Position numbers and translations under genes: made by a program
In this document: positions 38,094 to 47,100 of the stretch, piece by piece
How positions within the stretch are numbered: position 1 is the stretch's first letter
How the letters are laid out: the number at the start of each line of letters is the position of its first letter
The notes under the pieces: model-generated
What the model was told of the DNA's origin: nothing
The model's input: only the letters and a program-made list of their open reading frames with translations
Database searches by the model: none
Origin: Granulicella sp.
Lineage (GTDB): Bacteria > Acidobacteriota > Terriglobia > Terriglobales > Acidobacteriaceae
Assembly (NCBI GenBank): GCA_025408425.1
Contig: JANXYX010000003.1
Span: forward strand, 1 to 64,000
Direction of reading: 5' to 3'
DNA length: 64,000 bases

Positions 38094-39239
38094 TTAGTTC
38101 AGGGCAATGTGGGGCTCTGGAGCGGGTCCCAACTCCGGTTGGATTCGCATTCGCCAGAAGAGCGTAGCGGCGACCAAGGCGATGGCTGCGATACCTCGCA
38201 GCGAAGATGGATACCCGTAACGTACGAAGGCTCCTCCCGCGAGAGTCGCAGCAATAGCCTGCGAAGATGACATGACAACGCTGTTGCACGCGGAGGCGCC
38301 ACCTCGTTGTTCGGCTGGGACCATATTCATGAGCAGGCTGTAGAGCCCAGGCTCATTCATCCACTGGAAAGCGGTGAATCCGACATAGGCTGCCGTTGCA
38401 CCAAGGGGATGACTTGTCGCAGCCAGGGCGACGAGCAGCAGACCACTGATGACCTGCGTCGAGACGATGCCGCTGACGATACCCAAGCGCCGGAACAGCA
38501 AGGGAGCTGCAAGGACGGCGGCAACTTGCGCGAACTGCGAGATGGAGAATGCATTGCCTATCTGGGGTAACGACATGTGCAGGTGCTGAGCCAGATACAC
38601 CGTGGCGAAGGGGCTGAACGAGCCGGTCACCATGCTCCAGATGGCTATGGCCGGCAGGAACCTGAGCATAAAGGGTGAGATAAGCGGCTTGTCTCGTTCC
38701 GGTAATTTTGCACGAGTAAAGGTGAGCCTTGTAACAGGCCATACGCCGATGGCTACGATGCAGCAGGAGAGCAATAAGACAGACTGTTCTGGTTGCAGCA
38801 CATGGGACAGCATGTGATGGATTGCAAGCCAGCCAGGGAGCCTGCTTCCGACCAGACCTCCCAAAGCCCCGACGCCAATACCGAGCGAGAAGACGAGGCT
38901 GAAGGCGAAGGGACGTTGCCGCTCTTCCGTTAGCTGCGCGACGGCTGGGGAGAGGCAAATCGCCCAGGCAGAAAGTGCGACTCCAGCGATAAAGGCCAGT
39001 GAGATTTGCCATGCAAATGAGAGCAAAACTGCACGAGCCGAAGACGCGACGATGATGAGCGAGAAGCAGGAGAGCAGCATAGGACGCAGGCCAAACCGCT
39101 GAGCTAGCTTGCCAATCGGTATCGCCCCGGCAAGATTTCCGATAGCCATGGCGCTTGTGAGCAAGCCTAGTGATTTCTCTGTGTAACCGTGACCGATCAA
39201 GAAAAGATTGAAGAGGAAGAAGTATATGGACAGGCCCAA
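38094..39239 (-). CDS. MFS transporter, main reading frame (first helix lies in the preceding gene's frame)
   Basis: The 381-codon frame begins with a TTG and lacks the start of a normal MFS protein. It opens mid-helix (LGLSIYFFLFNLFLIGHGY) and then continues as a typical transporter (GKLAQRFGLRPML between helices 2 and 3; about 11 helices). The missing beginning, QFWIFLAASFFF, is present just upstream but in the frame of the nucleotidyltransferase gene. The two frames meet at a run of nine T, and reading one extra T, or a -1 slip, joins them as SFFFDLGLSIYFF. There is no ATG or good ribosome site at the TTG. Either this is a frameshifted gene, or a slippage product with the upstream protein. 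The substrate is unknown; a drug or peptide exporter is possible. Confidence 0.75.
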   Translation of the reverse strand: MGLSIYFFLFNLFLIGHGYTEKSLGLLTSAMAIGNLAGAIPIGKLAQRFGLRPMLLSCFSLIIVASSARAVLLSFAWQISLAFIAGVALSAWAICLSPAVAQLTEERQRPFAFSLVFSLGIGVGALGGLVGSRLPGWLAIHHMLSHVLQPEQSVLLLSCCIVAIGVWPVTRLTFTRAKLPERDKPLISPFMLRFLPAIAIWSMVTGSFSPFATVYLAQHLHMSLPQIGNAFSISQFAQVAAVLAAPLLFRRLGIVSGIVSTQVISGLLLVALAATSHPLGATAAYVGFTAFQWMNEPGLYSLLMNMVPAEQRGGASACNSVVMSSSQAIAATLAGGAFVRYGYPSSLRGIAAIALVAATLFWRMRIQPELGPAPEPHIALN

Positions 39240-40561
39240 GTCAAAAAAAAAGAGGCAGCCAGGAATATCCAGAACTGTCGTATGAGTTGATGCTGTGAGA
39301 AGCGCCAGCGAAGGCCACGCAGTATGGTGGCAAAGTTGAGATAGTTAAACGAGGTGAAAGTGGAGAATAGGTAGGCCACATACTGTGAATAACGGTGGGA
39401 CCCGCTAGACGACCTGCTTCGCCGATTCTTGATGCTTACTGCGGGGGAATTGATGGGCGGAATCCGATAGGGGAGCAAAAAGCGTTTGAGCAGGACTCTT
39501 TTTGCTGTTGGGGATTGCAGTAAGCTCCAGTGCAGCCATACCGAGTCTTTGTTTTGATGGAACATGCCTTCAAGAGCAGACCCGATGAAGCGGTGCAGCC
39601 AGCGTTGTTGCACGGTGGGTAGATTCGCGATTTCGTCTTCGGCTCGGGGATGGAGGTCGCAACCGAACCAAGCGCGGGCATAGTAAAAAGTGATGGCTTC
39701 AAGCGATTGCAAAGTTGGATTGTGGGTCTCGTGCCAATTTCTCCAAAAGGCATCGTCGTTTGCGTGGGAGTGAAGAAAGGCAGCCAGTTCGCGAACGTGA
39801 TGGATGATCCAGGTTGGGGAAAGTATGTTGCGGAGGATATGTAAGGCGAGATAGCCGAGTTGATCAGCGGGGCTGAGACATGGAAAAGAGAAGCCGTCGA
39901 CGTCTCGCGTGATTCTTCTTTCCCAGAAGCTGCTAACCCCTGGGACGTTAAACAAAAGGCGACCTCGGTTCCAGAGGCAAAAGTGCAACTCGATGGAGAG
40001 GGGCATCTCAGGATCGAATGGATTCCCTCTCCAGGTCCAACCGCCGAGGCGAACTAGAGCTGGCGCATGGTCCGCGCGGCCATCGACACCGCCGTCAGGT
40101 TTGTAGCCGATGGCTTGCAAGGCGATTTGCGCGCGTTCAATCTTTTCTTCCGGACAATACAAGTCAATATCGGATTGAGACCGGTTCCGCGGATCTTTGA
40201 CGTAGTCCGGAGACTGCGTGAAGCCCTTTATGACAATGTGCTCAACTCCTGCATCATGGAGGGCTCTCGCTGCTTCACTGTAGGTTGCCTGTACATGCTC
40301 GAAGCGTCGGGCGTTATCGGCGATGTTTGTTCTGAGGCGTTCGACGACCCAGGAGGGAAATCCGTCGTTTGGCAACAGTGCGAGAGAGAGCGTGAGGTGC
40401 GCCAAGTCGCTAAAAGTGAGCAGGCTGGTCCACTCCTCATTGGACAACGTCTCCAGGAGCGTTAGATCTGGTGCATTTAGTTGAAGTGCGGTGATGAGTG
40501 CGCTGACCTCGCGAGGGATTCTCAGTGCGGGCCTGTCAGTTCTGTTGAAGAGGGATTTCAT
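39197..40561 (-). CDS. Nucleotidyltransferase-family protein (NTP_transf_5-like)
   Basis: About 454 residues from ATG 40559-40561 (MKSLFNRTDRPALRI). A longer open frame up to 40771 only reads across the kinase gene out of frame and is rejected. The nucleotidyltransferase pattern GVEHIVIKGFTQSPDY, then RSQSDIDLYCP with the metal-binding Asp pair (about residue 132), matches the large uncharacterised family often found beside HprK-like kinases. The last 30 residues (QFWIFLAASFF and after) look like a membrane helix of the following MFS protein, so the normal C-terminus is probably near LRGLRWRFS. The gene begins 7 bp after the stop of the HprK-like gene. Confidence 0.78.
   Translation of the reverse strand: MKSLFNRTDRPALRIPREVSALITALQLNAPDLTLLETLSNEEWTSLLTFSDLAHLTLSLALLPNDGFPSWVVERLRTNIADNARRFEHVQATYSEAARALHDAGVEHIVIKGFTQSPDYVKDPRNRSQSDIDLYCPEEKIERAQIALQAIGYKPDGGVDGRADHAPALVRLGGWTWRGNPFDPEMPLSIELHFCLWNRGRLLFNVPGVSSFWERRITRDVDGFSFPCLSPADQLGYLALHILRNILSPTWIIHHVRELAAFLHSHANDDAFWRNWHETHNPTLQSLEAITFYYARAWFGCDLHPRAEDEIANLPTVQQRWLHRFIGSALEGMFHQNKDSVWLHWSLLQSPTAKRVLLKRFLLPYRIPPINSPAVSIKNRRSRSSSGSHRYSQYVAYLFSTFTSFNYLNFATILRGLRWRFSQHQLIRQFWIFLAASFFLTWACPYTSSSSIFS
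39242..39251 (-). other. Slippery run of nine T at the nucleotidyltransferase/MFS junction
   Basis: On the minus strand the reading is TCT TTT TTT TTG in the nucleotidyltransferase frame. It contains the heptamer U UUU UUG (39248-39242), a known type of -1 slippery site. A -1 shift, or one extra T by polymerase slippage, leads into the MFS frame; the zero frame ends 14 codons later at 39197-39199. Whether this is programmed, a mutation or an assembly error in a homopolymer cannot be decided from sequence alone. Confidence 0.6.
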
Positions 40562-40568
40562 ATATCGT

Positions 40569-41585
40569 CTACCGTCCTGTGAAAGCCAGAGCCTGAAGCC
40601 TGTCGATGGCCCAATCCAGATCGGTATAGCGGAGTTCGAATATCCCGACCTGAAGGAGATGTTGAATGGCGGCATGTTGGGCCGGGTACGATGCGGGTCC
40701 AGGCAGGAGAAATTGATTGAACCAGCACAAAGCGGTCTCTCTGGAGAAGGACAAAAGTTCTGGAGACTCAACGTCGCGACGGTTGAGGAAGACGATGGAC
40801 TGAACGATTGCAGATTCAGCGGTGAGTAACTCTGGCATGTCCGACGTGGGAATTTCTATTGAGGGCTTTCCAGCCGCGCGAGGAGTCACGGAACGCCCTT
40901 CGAGCTCGGGAAAGAGCTGGACTCCTGAGTCGCGAAGCCGAATCTGATGACAGTTGCCTAGAACCATACGGTCTTGTCGATCGAATGGAAGATAGCTGGC
41001 ATCGTCACATACGAAGGTCCAGCCAGCCCGAGCACATGCAAAAGCAAGCGACGACTTGCCGGCTCCGGAATCGCCACACAGCAGCATACCGTGTCCACGA
41101 GGAGCAACGCAGGCGGCGTGAAGAGGTGCGGCGCGGAGAGCAGCCACCATTGAGAGAGCGGCTGCCTCCAGAAAGTGGTATCGAAGATACAACGTGGAAT
41201 GCGCGGTTCGTTGAGTAATCCATCCGAACGAAGATCCGGCGTTTAGATCGCAGATGACAAAGTTGTGAGCGTCAGCGATGTTGGCCAGCATATTTCTATT
41301 AACTCTGCAGACCGGAGCCGGTGGTAGATCAGGCGAGTCAACTGGATCCTTGGTAACACCAATACGCAGGGTCAGTGGTGGGCGCGAGAACCTAGATTGA
41401 AATGCCCCCCAACTCTGCTCGGCCGCTTCGAGAACTGCGGGTGAGTTGGTGGATATCTCCAGGGGGAAGCCGAGGGGGTAATAGATGCCACGTAGAGGTA
41501 ACGCAGCATGTGCAAGTACAGGATCGGCTTCTGAAGGATGGGCCAACTCCACGGTTTTGACAATTCCGTCGCTTACCATCGGCAT
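40569..41585 (-). CDS. HprK-related kinase (P-loop), HPr-rel-A type
   Basis: A 338-residue protein from ATG 41583-41585, preceded by AAGGAG. The C-terminal half has the HprK-type core: a His in PLHAACVAP, Walker A GDSGAGKSS (about 172), and CDDASYLPF with the acidic pair. It is not the Firmicute HPr kinase proper, since no HPr or PTS gene is present. Relatives occur next to nucleotidyltransferases, and in lasso-peptide clusters such as paeninodin a related kinase phosphorylates the peptide tail. The pair here could modify a small peptide, lipid or nucleotide. No precursor or PqqD-like gene was seen nearby. Confidence 0.8.
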   Translation of the reverse strand: MPMVSDGIVKTVELAHPSEADPVLAHAALPLRGIYYPLGFPLEISTNSPAVLEAAEQSWGAFQSRFSRPPLTLRIGVTKDPVDSPDLPPAPVCRVNRNMLANIADAHNFVICDLNAGSSFGWITQRTAHSTLYLRYHFLEAAALSMVAALRAAPLHAACVAPRGHGMLLCGDSGAGKSSLAFACARAGWTFVCDDASYLPFDRQDRMVLGNCHQIRLRDSGVQLFPELEGRSVTPRAAGKPSIEIPTSDMPELLTAESAIVQSIVFLNRRDVESPELLSFSRETALCWFNQFLLPGPASYPAQHAAIQHLLQVGIFELRYTDLDWAIDRLQALAFTGR

Positions 41586-41642
41586 TTCTCTCCTTTCGAG
41601 TAAGTCGCATACACCGGTGATTCTATCCGCGCTGAAGGTTGA

Positions 41643-42134
41643 TTACTTGGCATTTTCTTCCCCTGAGTAGACCGCCGGCTCTCCCAGACTTCCTTCCGGC
41701 GGAAGATGGCGCAGATAGACGATGATGGCCCACATATCGTCATCGCTGAGAATTCCTCTTGATGCAGGCATGCCGGATGGTGCGAGGCCGTTCTCGATGA
41801 TCCACTTCAACTGGCCGTCACTGTATTGCTGGATTTGCCGCGAGGCGAGCGACGGAATGGGAGGTGACATGCTTTTGGCAAAGGGGACGCCGGTGTTCTG
41901 TCCGTCACGGCCGTGACAGACGACGCAATAAAATCCAAAAGCCTGTTTGCCGGCCTCAATGCTGTCCGCGCTGCTGGGCACAGGATTTGTGTCGTGTGCG
42001 CCTCCGACGGTGACCGTGTGCTTAGTCCATTGGACGATGGTGGCCTCCGCTCTGCCAGGCGGGCTCACCTTGCATCCGATAAGTGCCGTAAGCGCCATGT
42101 ATCCAAGGAGTGCGGAGATGCCGTAACGTTGCAT
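41643..42134 (-). CDS. Lipoprotein c-type cytochrome
   Basis: A 163-residue protein with a lipobox (LTALIGC, Cys near 21) and a single haem-binding CVVCH (about residues 70-74). The downstream region GLAPSGMPASRGILSDDDMWAIIVYL supplies the axial Met and the closing helix of a class I cytochrome. It should be membrane-tethered in the periplasm. It starts 4 bp after the stop of the CuA-type gene with AAGGA upstream, in an operon with a second cytochrome and a barrel protein. It probably passes electrons to or from the CuA protein. Confidence 0.88.
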   Translation of the reverse strand: MQRYGISALLGYMALTALIGCKVSPPGRAEATIVQWTKHTVTVGGAHDTNPVPSSADSIEAGKQAFGFYCVVCHGRDGQNTGVPFAKSMSPPIPSLASRQIQQYSDGQLKWIIENGLAPSGMPASRGILSDDDMWAIIVYLRHLPPEGSLGEPAVYSGEENAK

Positions 42135-42138
42135 GGTG

Positions 42139-42501
42139 CTAATCCTTCACGTGAATGGTAAAGACCATAGATCCGTGGCTGCTGCCGCAGAACCTTCCAC
42201 ACTTCCCGCTGAAGTCTCCAGAGATAGTTGGGGTGATAACTACCTCGGTGGGATGTGCCTTGGTGATGGACTGATTGATTTGTAACCCAGGGATAAGAAG
42301 GCTATGAGCAACGTCGTCGGAGAGCAGCCGAAGTTTTACCGTCTCCCCTTTCTTCAAAGTGATCTCGGCTGGAGAGAAAGCATAACGATGAGCATGGATC
42401 TCGATAATGTGAGTCTTGTCCTGTGCCTGGGATGTGCTTGGCATTTGGATTACAAGGCCAAGCAATATCAGCACAGTGGGTATTGTTCGGTTGAGCTTCA
42501 A
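42139..42501 (-). CDS. Small exported protein with a CuA-type copper site
   Basis: A 120-residue protein starting with TTG 42499-42501, preceded by AGGAG at good distance. After a signal peptide (about 1-26) it is a single cupredoxin domain resembling the periplasmic part of cytochrome oxidase subunit II. The ligands fit a binuclear CuA site: His66 in DDVAHSLLIP, then Cys101, Cys105, His109 and Met112 in KCGRFCGSSHGSM. It has no membrane helices of subunit II and no oxidase subunit I gene nearby, so it would be a free electron carrier between the two cytochromes. It resembles the soluble CuA domains known from oxidases and N2O reductase, but alone. Confidence 0.85.
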   Translation of the reverse strand: MKLNRTIPTVLILLGLVIQMPSTSQAQDKTHIIEIHAHRYAFSPAEITLKKGETVKLRLLSDDVAHSLLIPGLQINQSITKAHPTEVVITPTISGDFSGKCGRFCGSSHGSMVFTIHVKD

Positions 42502-42553
42502 GGTTCAATTCTCCTGATGCGTTTGTCGTCACTTCTTCGAGTTGCCAATCTTG

Positions 42554-42850
42554 CTACGGGGCCATGTACTTCAGGAGAAGTTGCTCGTCCTGTCGGGACA
42601 GGCGCGCGCGGGTCCGCATGTGCATGATCACTGTTCCAGTGATTCGCGGCGAAATACTCATGGGTGGTACGTGACAACGACTACAGTTTGTTTTGAATAC
42701 TTCTTCTCCGCTGGGTTGGGCATGATGAACGCGAACGACGACGTTTTGCTCTTGCCCGGTTGGTGATTGCCCAGGCGTTGCTTCAGCAGAAGTCGACACC
42801 AGACTTGAAAAAAGAAAGACGATGAACGTGAAAAGGATTGATCGCCTCAT
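42554..42850 (-). CDS. Small exported c-type cytochrome
   Basis: About 98 residues from ATG 42848-42850, which has GGAGGA ahead and overlaps the stop of the barrel gene in an ATGA. A signal peptide (RRSILFTFIVFLFSSLVSTSA) is followed by a single haem motif CSRCH (56-60). The mature part is very short, about 75 residues, and has several Met (VPPMSISP, VIMHM) as candidate axial ligands. It probably works as a periplasmic electron carrier with the CuA protein encoded next in the operon. Confidence 0.82.
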   Translation of the reverse strand: MRRSILFTFIVFLFSSLVSTSAEATPGQSPTGQEQNVVVRVHHAQPSGEEVFKTNCSRCHVPPMSISPRITGTVIMHMRTRARLSRQDEQLLLKYMAP

Positions 42851-43920
42851 TTCGTCCTCCCAGGCCACAGCGGAAGTAAGAATCGGTAGGTAAAGCCCAC
42901 ATTCCAGATATTCGCATTTCCTCCTGAGCTAAACGTTCTTCCGTAGCTCGATACGAATCGAAGGTCATCTCGTAAGTAGTAGTTCAGTCCTGCGTCAACT
43001 CTTCGGGTATCAACACGGGGGAGACTGTTTCCGCCTCCATTGGCCGGAAAGAACTGCTGGACGCGGGCTACGATCTGCGTGCGTCGCAGGATGGATGGGA
43101 TCGGCATCTGCTGGAACATATACGCCGATTCCAGCCAGTATCCGCGACCGTTATAGCTGAAGTCCCCCTCAGCTTTGATGTCGAGCGGGACAGTTGGTAG
43201 CTGCCAGGAGAGGTAAGTCGCGACGCTGTTGATGTGACGGTCCTCAAGAAAGCGTTGATAGGAGGTCCCGATCTCCAAATGTGCGTGAGGGAGATAGATA
43301 CTTGCGTCGCCGCCAGTGGCGCGGGCAGCCTTGAGTTGATCGATGCCGCTATGTGAGGAGAAGTAGGCCGTGTACTGGAGTGAATAAGTCGGCTTCTGCA
43401 TAGCGACTCCGCGGAGCATGAATCCGTCGCCAGATCCGCTAGTCCGAGTACCGATGGTGGCGGTGATCGGGGCATCCTGCAGGTTTCTAATCCAGATTGG
43501 CTCGAGACGTTCCCCGTATAGTCCGAAGGGAAGCAGGTATCTTCCCGCCGTGGCGATGACGTGAGAGCTCGCCAGCCAATTGACCTGCGCAAATTCAACA
43601 GTCTTGAAGACCTTGCCGGTGAAGGATCCGCTGGTCCGGTCCCTTCGCTCAAAGAATCCGGTGAAATCAGTGCGAGATTCCAGCAATACATGTGAGCCAA
43701 ATGGCACAACCAAGATTGGATCGATCTGGGGTTCCAGCGTTACGATTCCGCCGTTCACATTGTGGACGTAACCCATCCCACCAGATATTGCTGGCACGTG
43801 TCCCGCATGGTTGTCTTCTACCTGCACATCCTGTGCCACGAGATCGCCGGCCAGAGAAAGAAAGAGTGCAAGGGTAAGTGCTCTACGCAGGTGCTTCCAA
43901 TGATCTTGCAGTCTCATCAT
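42847..43920 (-). CDS. Outer-membrane beta-barrel protein of a cytochrome/CuA operon
   Basis: A 357-residue protein with a signal peptide (LRRALTLALFLSLAGDLVAQ) and then repeated amphipathic strands such as HVIATAGRYLLPFGLYGERL and YSLQYTAYFSS. It ends in NIWNVGFTYRFLLPLW. That is the look of a porin-like barrel, but no named family was recognised. Two ATG codons stand in tandem at the start, and neither has a clear ribosome site. It is the first gene of the operon with both cytochromes and the CuA protein. It could admit a donor or acceptor, or hold an electron conduit in the outer membrane; this is inference. Confidence 0.72.
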   Translation of the reverse strand: MMRLQDHWKHLRRALTLALFLSLAGDLVAQDVQVEDNHAGHVPAISGGMGYVHNVNGGIVTLEPQIDPILVVPFGSHVLLESRTDFTGFFERRDRTSGSFTGKVFKTVEFAQVNWLASSHVIATAGRYLLPFGLYGERLEPIWIRNLQDAPITATIGTRTSGSGDGFMLRGVAMQKPTYSLQYTAYFSSHSGIDQLKAARATGGDASIYLPHAHLEIGTSYQRFLEDRHINSVATYLSWQLPTVPLDIKAEGDFSYNGRGYWLESAYMFQQMPIPSILRRTQIVARVQQFFPANGGGNSLPRVDTRRVDAGLNYYLRDDLRFVSSYGRTFSSGGNANIWNVGFTYRFLLPLWPGRTK

Positions 43921-43998
43921 GGTGTGTCTGACCCATTTCTTTGTGCAATCGAGGGCTGTTGGACGATTGGGCGGCTCCGGCAGCCCGGAACGATTCTG

Positions 43999-44004
43999 AG
44001 TATA
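43999..44004 (-). promoter_or_regulatory. Candidate -10 element for the barrel/cytochrome operon
   Basis: On the minus strand the hexamer TATACT lies about 80 bp upstream of the barrel gene start and 19 bp downstream of the nearest TGACAAA box (44024-44030 in minus orientation). No good -35 hexamer is present at the normal distance, so the repeated boxes may take its place, as at promoters activated by OmpR-type regulators. Confidence 0.4.
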
Positions 44005-44023
44005 GAAAAGCTAAGCGTTAACG

Positions 44024-44052
44024 TTTGTCACCACTGTGTCATCGATTTGTCA
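44024..44052 (-). promoter_or_regulatory. Three-copy TTTGTCA array, 11-bp period, candidate regulator site
   Basis: TTTGTCA (44024-44030), TGTGTCA (44035-44041) and TTTGTCA (44046-44052) repeat with exact 11-bp steps. Read towards the barrel/cytochrome genes on the minus strand they are TGACAAA, TGACACA and TGACAAA. The same heptamer and period lie upstream of the response regulator at 33073-33090. This is strong evidence for one shared binding protein, most likely that OmpR-type regulator. Confidence 0.65.
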
Positions 44053-44086
44053 AAGTCTTTGGAGTGACGAATATTGCGCTAAATTC

Positions 44087-44104
44087 TGACAAAGCCGTGA
44101 CATA
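44087..44104 (+). promoter_or_regulatory. Two-copy TGACAAA array facing the TonB receptor gene
   Basis: TGACAAA (44087-44093) and TGACATA (44098-44104) are again 11 bp apart, now oriented towards the plus-strand TonB receptor gene. An AATAAT -10-like hexamer follows at 44124-44129, 19 bp away, mirroring the arrangement on the minus side. The receptor and the cytochrome operon may therefore be divergently co-regulated. Confidence 0.55.
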
Positions 44105-44171
44105 TCAAGTGAGATGAGCGATCAATAATTGAGCTCGACTTCAAATCCTGCTTTAAAGTAGAGGCGAGACC

Positions 44172-47100
44172 ATGCATGGCTTAGCGATGAGAAATTTTCC
44201 AATAGCGCGAGTGGCGGCCCTGTTATTTTTAGTGGGTTCTCTGAGAGCTCAAAGTCCCGGCACCGGAGCTATCACTGGCTTGGTCGCTGATGCTTCAGGC
44301 GCTGTTCTTGCGAAAGCAAGTGTCTTGGTTGTTAGCGATGAAACACACGTTACGAGGCCCGTGTTGAGCTCATCGGACGGAGTTTTTCGCGTATCGTTAC
44401 TGCCTCCGGGAACATACAACATCTCCGCGGCGTCCCCGGGGTTTGCCACCCGGCAGATGCGAGCCGTACATGTAGGAGTAAGCGAGACGGTGACTGTTGA
44501 ACTGAGGCTGGCAGTTGGGTCGACGGGAGAAACACTTGAGGTCCGTAGTACTCCTTATCTGGCCCAGGTTGAAAGTTCGACGCTAGGTCGAGCGGTCGAC
44601 GAAAAGACGATCCGAGATCTGCCGCTTGCCAATCGTAACTATACCCAGATTATTGCTTTGTCTCCCGGAGTGGTTGTTGAGCTTCCTAATGCTTCTGCGC
44701 TGGGGCGCAATAGCCAGAATGTTTCGGCGAACGGCAACAAAACGACTTCGAACAACGTTCAATTCAATGGCATTGACGCAAATAATTTGTCGCAGAACTC
44801 GGCCTCTGGATATCAGTCCGAGGTAGGTACTGCTATTCCCGCTCCTGACACTATTGAAGAGTTCCAGGTGCAGACGGCCAACTTCGATGCTGGATACGGA
44901 AGAGGTGCTGGGGCTAACGTCGACGTTATCAGCAAAGCAGGCGGTAATCAGTGGCATGGAAGCGCGTGGGAGTTTCTGCGAAATGATGTACTGAACGCGA
45001 ATGATTTCTTCGCAAAAAGAAATGGTCAGCCGCGGCCTGTTCTGAAGCAGAACCAGTTTGGATTTACTCTTGGTGGACCAGTGCAACGGGACAAGCTGTT
45101 CTTCTTTACTGCATATCAGGGATCGACGCAGCGGAATGGTAATTCGAGCCTCTCGCTGGTTACGGCAATTCTGCCGCAGATCGGGAGTGATCGTTCCGCA
45201 GCAGCGCTGGGAGCGCAGTTTTGCCCTGTCAATCATCCGGAGAATCCGGGGTATACGACGTTTGCTGGCGGGACACAGATCGCTTGCGACGGATCGAATG
45301 TCAATCCCTCGGCACTAGCGCTTCTCAACTTCAAGCTCTCGAATGGCCAGTACGCGATTCCTAGTCCGCAGACGCTACTACCCAGCGATCCCCAGCAACT
45401 GCCGATTGGTGAGTCGACTTACTCTATCCCCGCAAAGTATAGGGAAGATCAATACACAGGCAACCTGGACTACGTCCTATCGAAGAACAATCAGCTTGGC
45501 GGAAGATTTATTTATTTACGAGCCGCAACCGACGAACCATTTTCTCCATATGGCGCCAATGTGCCGGGCTGGGGAACGAATGAGCTGGATCAAAATCACA
45601 TGTTCGTTCTGACAGACACGCATGTTATTAGCTCCAACCTTGTGAATGTCGCTCGATTTGGCTACATGAGGTTTGATGGCGATGCAGTTATTGCTCAGCC
45701 TATCCAAGCTGCAGATGTTGGTATGTCAACTCCGTCGGGACTGCCACAGACCCCTGGATTAATGATCGATGGGTTGTTCACGATTGGAACGGCGGGGCAG
45801 CCGTTCTATTGGCAGAACACAAATACATTCGTGTGGCAAGATACCGTCTCCTATACTCGTGGCCCGCATAGCCTGAGACTGGGCGCAGAAGTGAAGCGTC
45901 ATCAGGTCGACGTCAACGTTCCTTTTGTGAGCGACGGTTTTCTCGAACTGCGTACTCTCCCCGACTTTCTGCTGGGCGAGAGCGCAGCGCAGAATGGCAG
46001 CAGTATTAGCAACGTCTTCTCCTCGACGGGTTCGTCCGGTGTATTTCGCAAGGATGAGCGCTATAGCGACTTTGCTGGATTCGTTCAGGATGACTTTAAA
46101 CTCGCGCGCTGGCTTACCTTGAACGCAGGCCTGCGCTATGAGGTCTTTGGTCCGCCATCGGATACGCAGGGCAGGCTCCCGACCTTCGATCCAGGCATCG
46201 CGTCGCATTCGGTTCCTGCGACAGGTTCCTTGAGCGGCTTCATCCTTCCCGGGAACTACACCGGCCCGCTGCCACTGGATGTTGTGAAATCAGCGCACTC
46301 CGGACTGTGGGGAACCGACTACACGGACGTTTCGCCACGCTTCGGCTTTGCGGCGCGGCTGTCGAATCAGCCTATGGTGGTTCTGCGCGGAGGATACGGA
46401 ATCTACTTCGATCGAATGTCAGGCGATCTAGCCGAGCAGACTGTCGGGCAGCCTCCGTTCTCATACAAGCAGTCTCTGCAAGGGGTGCAGAATGCCCAAG
46501 CTACATTGCAGCAGCCTTACAACCCGGCGCTGCCACCGAGTTCGAGCTTTCCTATCTTTCTTCCTCGCGTACCCGGTGGGGGTTTGTCGCTGGCTGCAAT
46601 CTCACCTCATCTGTCGGACCCCTATGTTCAGCAGTACAACCTGAATTTGGAATATGAAGTGACCAAGGATCTCCTTTGGGAGGTCGGGTATGTTGGTGCG
46701 AAATCCACGCACATCCCGGGATGCGTTGAGTTCAATCAGGCGCTGCTTGCCAGCCCAGAGAATCCTGTCAATGGAGAGACAACCAACACGAATGAAAATA
46801 TTGTTCAGCGACTCCCATTCAGCGGCATCGCGCAAGGCTCCTATATCTGCCAGACGACTTTTGATGCACGCTACAATTCGCTTCAGACCAGCGTGACTAA
46901 ACGACTGTCGCATGGCCTGCAGTTTCTGGGCAGCTATACATGGTCGAAGAATCTGGACACAACGAGCGGATCGGGAGGTCTATCAAACTTCGAACTGGGC
47001 TTCTTGACGAATGATCAGACCAATCAACGTCAGGCACGCGGACTCAACGACTTTGATCGTGCCCATCGCGGGGTTATAAGCCTGATCTATGCGCCGCCGC

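Noticed and set aside
40562-40771. Upstream extension of the nucleotidyltransferase by 70 codons
   Set aside because: The extension reads out of frame through the end of the HprK-like gene; the inner ATG at 40559-40561 fits the gene junction.
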